A stretch of DNA of 6,241 bases from Lachnospiraceae bacterium (lineage in GTDB: Bacteria > Bacillota > Clostridia > Lachnospirales > Lachnospiraceae). Each line of letters starts with the position of its first letter. The first letter of the stretch is position 1. The stretch covers positions 1 through 6,241 of the forward strand of contig JAJPZP010000028.1 of the NCBI GenBank assembly GCA_021204285.1, given 5' to 3'. Shown piece after piece: positions 5,786 to 6,241 of the stretch. The notes beneath the pieces are model-generated. The model was not told where the DNA came from and did no database searches. It saw nothing but the letters and a program-made list of their open reading frames with translations. Made by a program: the position numbers and the translations under genes.

Positions 5786-6126
5786 ATGATTTCTCTTTTA
5801 TACGCAGATAGAATCTGCCTGATTTCCCGGTTCATATCAGGGTTCTGATAATGATTCGTCTCCTTCTCCATCCGTATCCGAAATGCGATTTCCGCTTTTA
5901 CCTGACGCAGATAGCTTCCTTTGTTTCGCTGTATTCTGACGACCGTCATTTTCGTCTGTATCAAATGAGCGCGCATGAGAGGAAACAGGCAATAATACAA
6001 CTCATCCTCCTCGAAAGAAATATGGCCGAGGCCATCCCCCTGCGAATCCGAGATCATGAGCTTCCAGTCACGAAGCGCCGCTGGATATATGGCATCGCCT
6101 TTGTGAAGAGAGCGTATTCGTTTCAT
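5770..6126 (-). CDS. Unknown basic protein (118 aa or longer; start uncertain)
   Basis: I do not recognise the family. Visible features are a basic N-terminus (MKRIRSLHKGD), a probable mixed alpha/beta part (WKLMISDSQGDGLGHISF), and a likely helix EEDELYYCLFPLMRAHL. A basic middle follows (VVRIQRNKGSYLRQVKAEIAFRIRMEK), and the C-terminal helix is NREIRQILSAYKREIIGY. It shows no membrane segment, signal or catalytic motif. The strongly basic middle would suit nucleic-acid binding, but that is inference only. The ATG at 6126 has GGGGAG only three bases upstream, a poor spacing. The same frame has no stop up to the window edge, and its upstream residues, such as KVYCFRAYIGEKQDGER, look protein-like. 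The gene may therefore begin beyond 6241 and be partial here. It precedes the 95-residue gene by 39 bases and is probably in the same transcript. Confidence 0.68.
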   Translation of the reverse strand: MKRIRSLHKGDAIYPAALRDWKLMISDSQGDGLGHISFEEDELYYCLFPLMRAHLIQTKMTVVRIQRNKGSYLRQVKAEIAFRIRMEKETNHYQNPDMNREIRQILSAYKREIIGYRG

Positions 6127-6241
6127 CCTCTCCCCGTCTTGCTTTTCCCCGATATAAGCACGGAAACAGTAAACCTTCCGTCCCGCTGTTAGAGCCGGGC
6201 GAAATCGACCACCCAGAGCCGACTGAAAATAGCCATTTTTA

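Noticed and set aside
5851..6192. 113-codon plus-strand frame at the right end
   Set aside because: It is antisense to the 118-residue gene, has no ribosome binding site and shows no recognisable domain.
1..6241. CRISPR arrays, tRNA or rRNA genes, insertion sequences, integrase sites
   Set aside because: None was seen. The only regularly spaced repeats are the three operator-like motifs, too few and too close to a promoter to be a CRISPR array.

Overview
The window looks like chromosomal or island DNA from a Gram-positive anaerobe of the Clostridia, probably Lachnospiraceae-like. The basis is strong AGGAG-type ribosome binding sites, near-consensus sigma-A promoters, a short ProB without the PUA domain typical of Firmicutes, and the style of the HipA protein. 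The taxon is inferred, not read from a marker gene.

Layout. Bases 1-2734 (+ strand, visibly GC-richer than the rest) hold the end of a defence-type operon: the C-terminus of a BrxD-like (DUF2791) ATP-binding protein, then a complete 757-residue Lhr-like DEAD/H helicase of the BrxHI type. The helicase ribosome binding site overlaps the stop codon of the first gene, so the two are probably co-expressed. A hairpin at 2740-2778 separates them from a convergent, solitary proB (glutamate 5-kinase, - strand, 2800-3597).

Bases 3598-3845 are a compact divergent control region. The proB promoter (TTTACA-17-TATAAT) and a perfect consensus promoter (TTGACA-17-TATAAT) stand almost back to back. The second drives a hipB-hipA toxin-antitoxin pair (3846-5355). 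Its untranslated leader carries three copies of an 18-bp motif, AAATANNGYCGNNCGGCA, at an exact 39-bp period. The first begins two bases after the -10 box and the last ends just before the hipB ribosome binding site. These are the best candidates for HipB operators and the most striking non-coding signal in the window.

Bases 5443 to about 6126 or beyond (- strand) hold two small unrecognised genes, of 118 and 95 residues, which probably form one transcript read towards hipA. A 10-bp stem-loop spans the stop codon of the first. The short gap next to hipA contains a 27-codon ORF that begins like a VOC/glyoxalase gene and then diverges, possibly a relic of the sequence present before hipBA arrived.

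Taken together, this is accessory DNA: a BREX-associated ATPase/helicase module and a toxin-antitoxin module lie on either side of one metabolic gene. No transposase, integrase, tRNA, rRNA or CRISPR array is visible. I found no wholly new multi-gene system inside these borders. The left module is cut by the window edge, so its type cannot be settled here.
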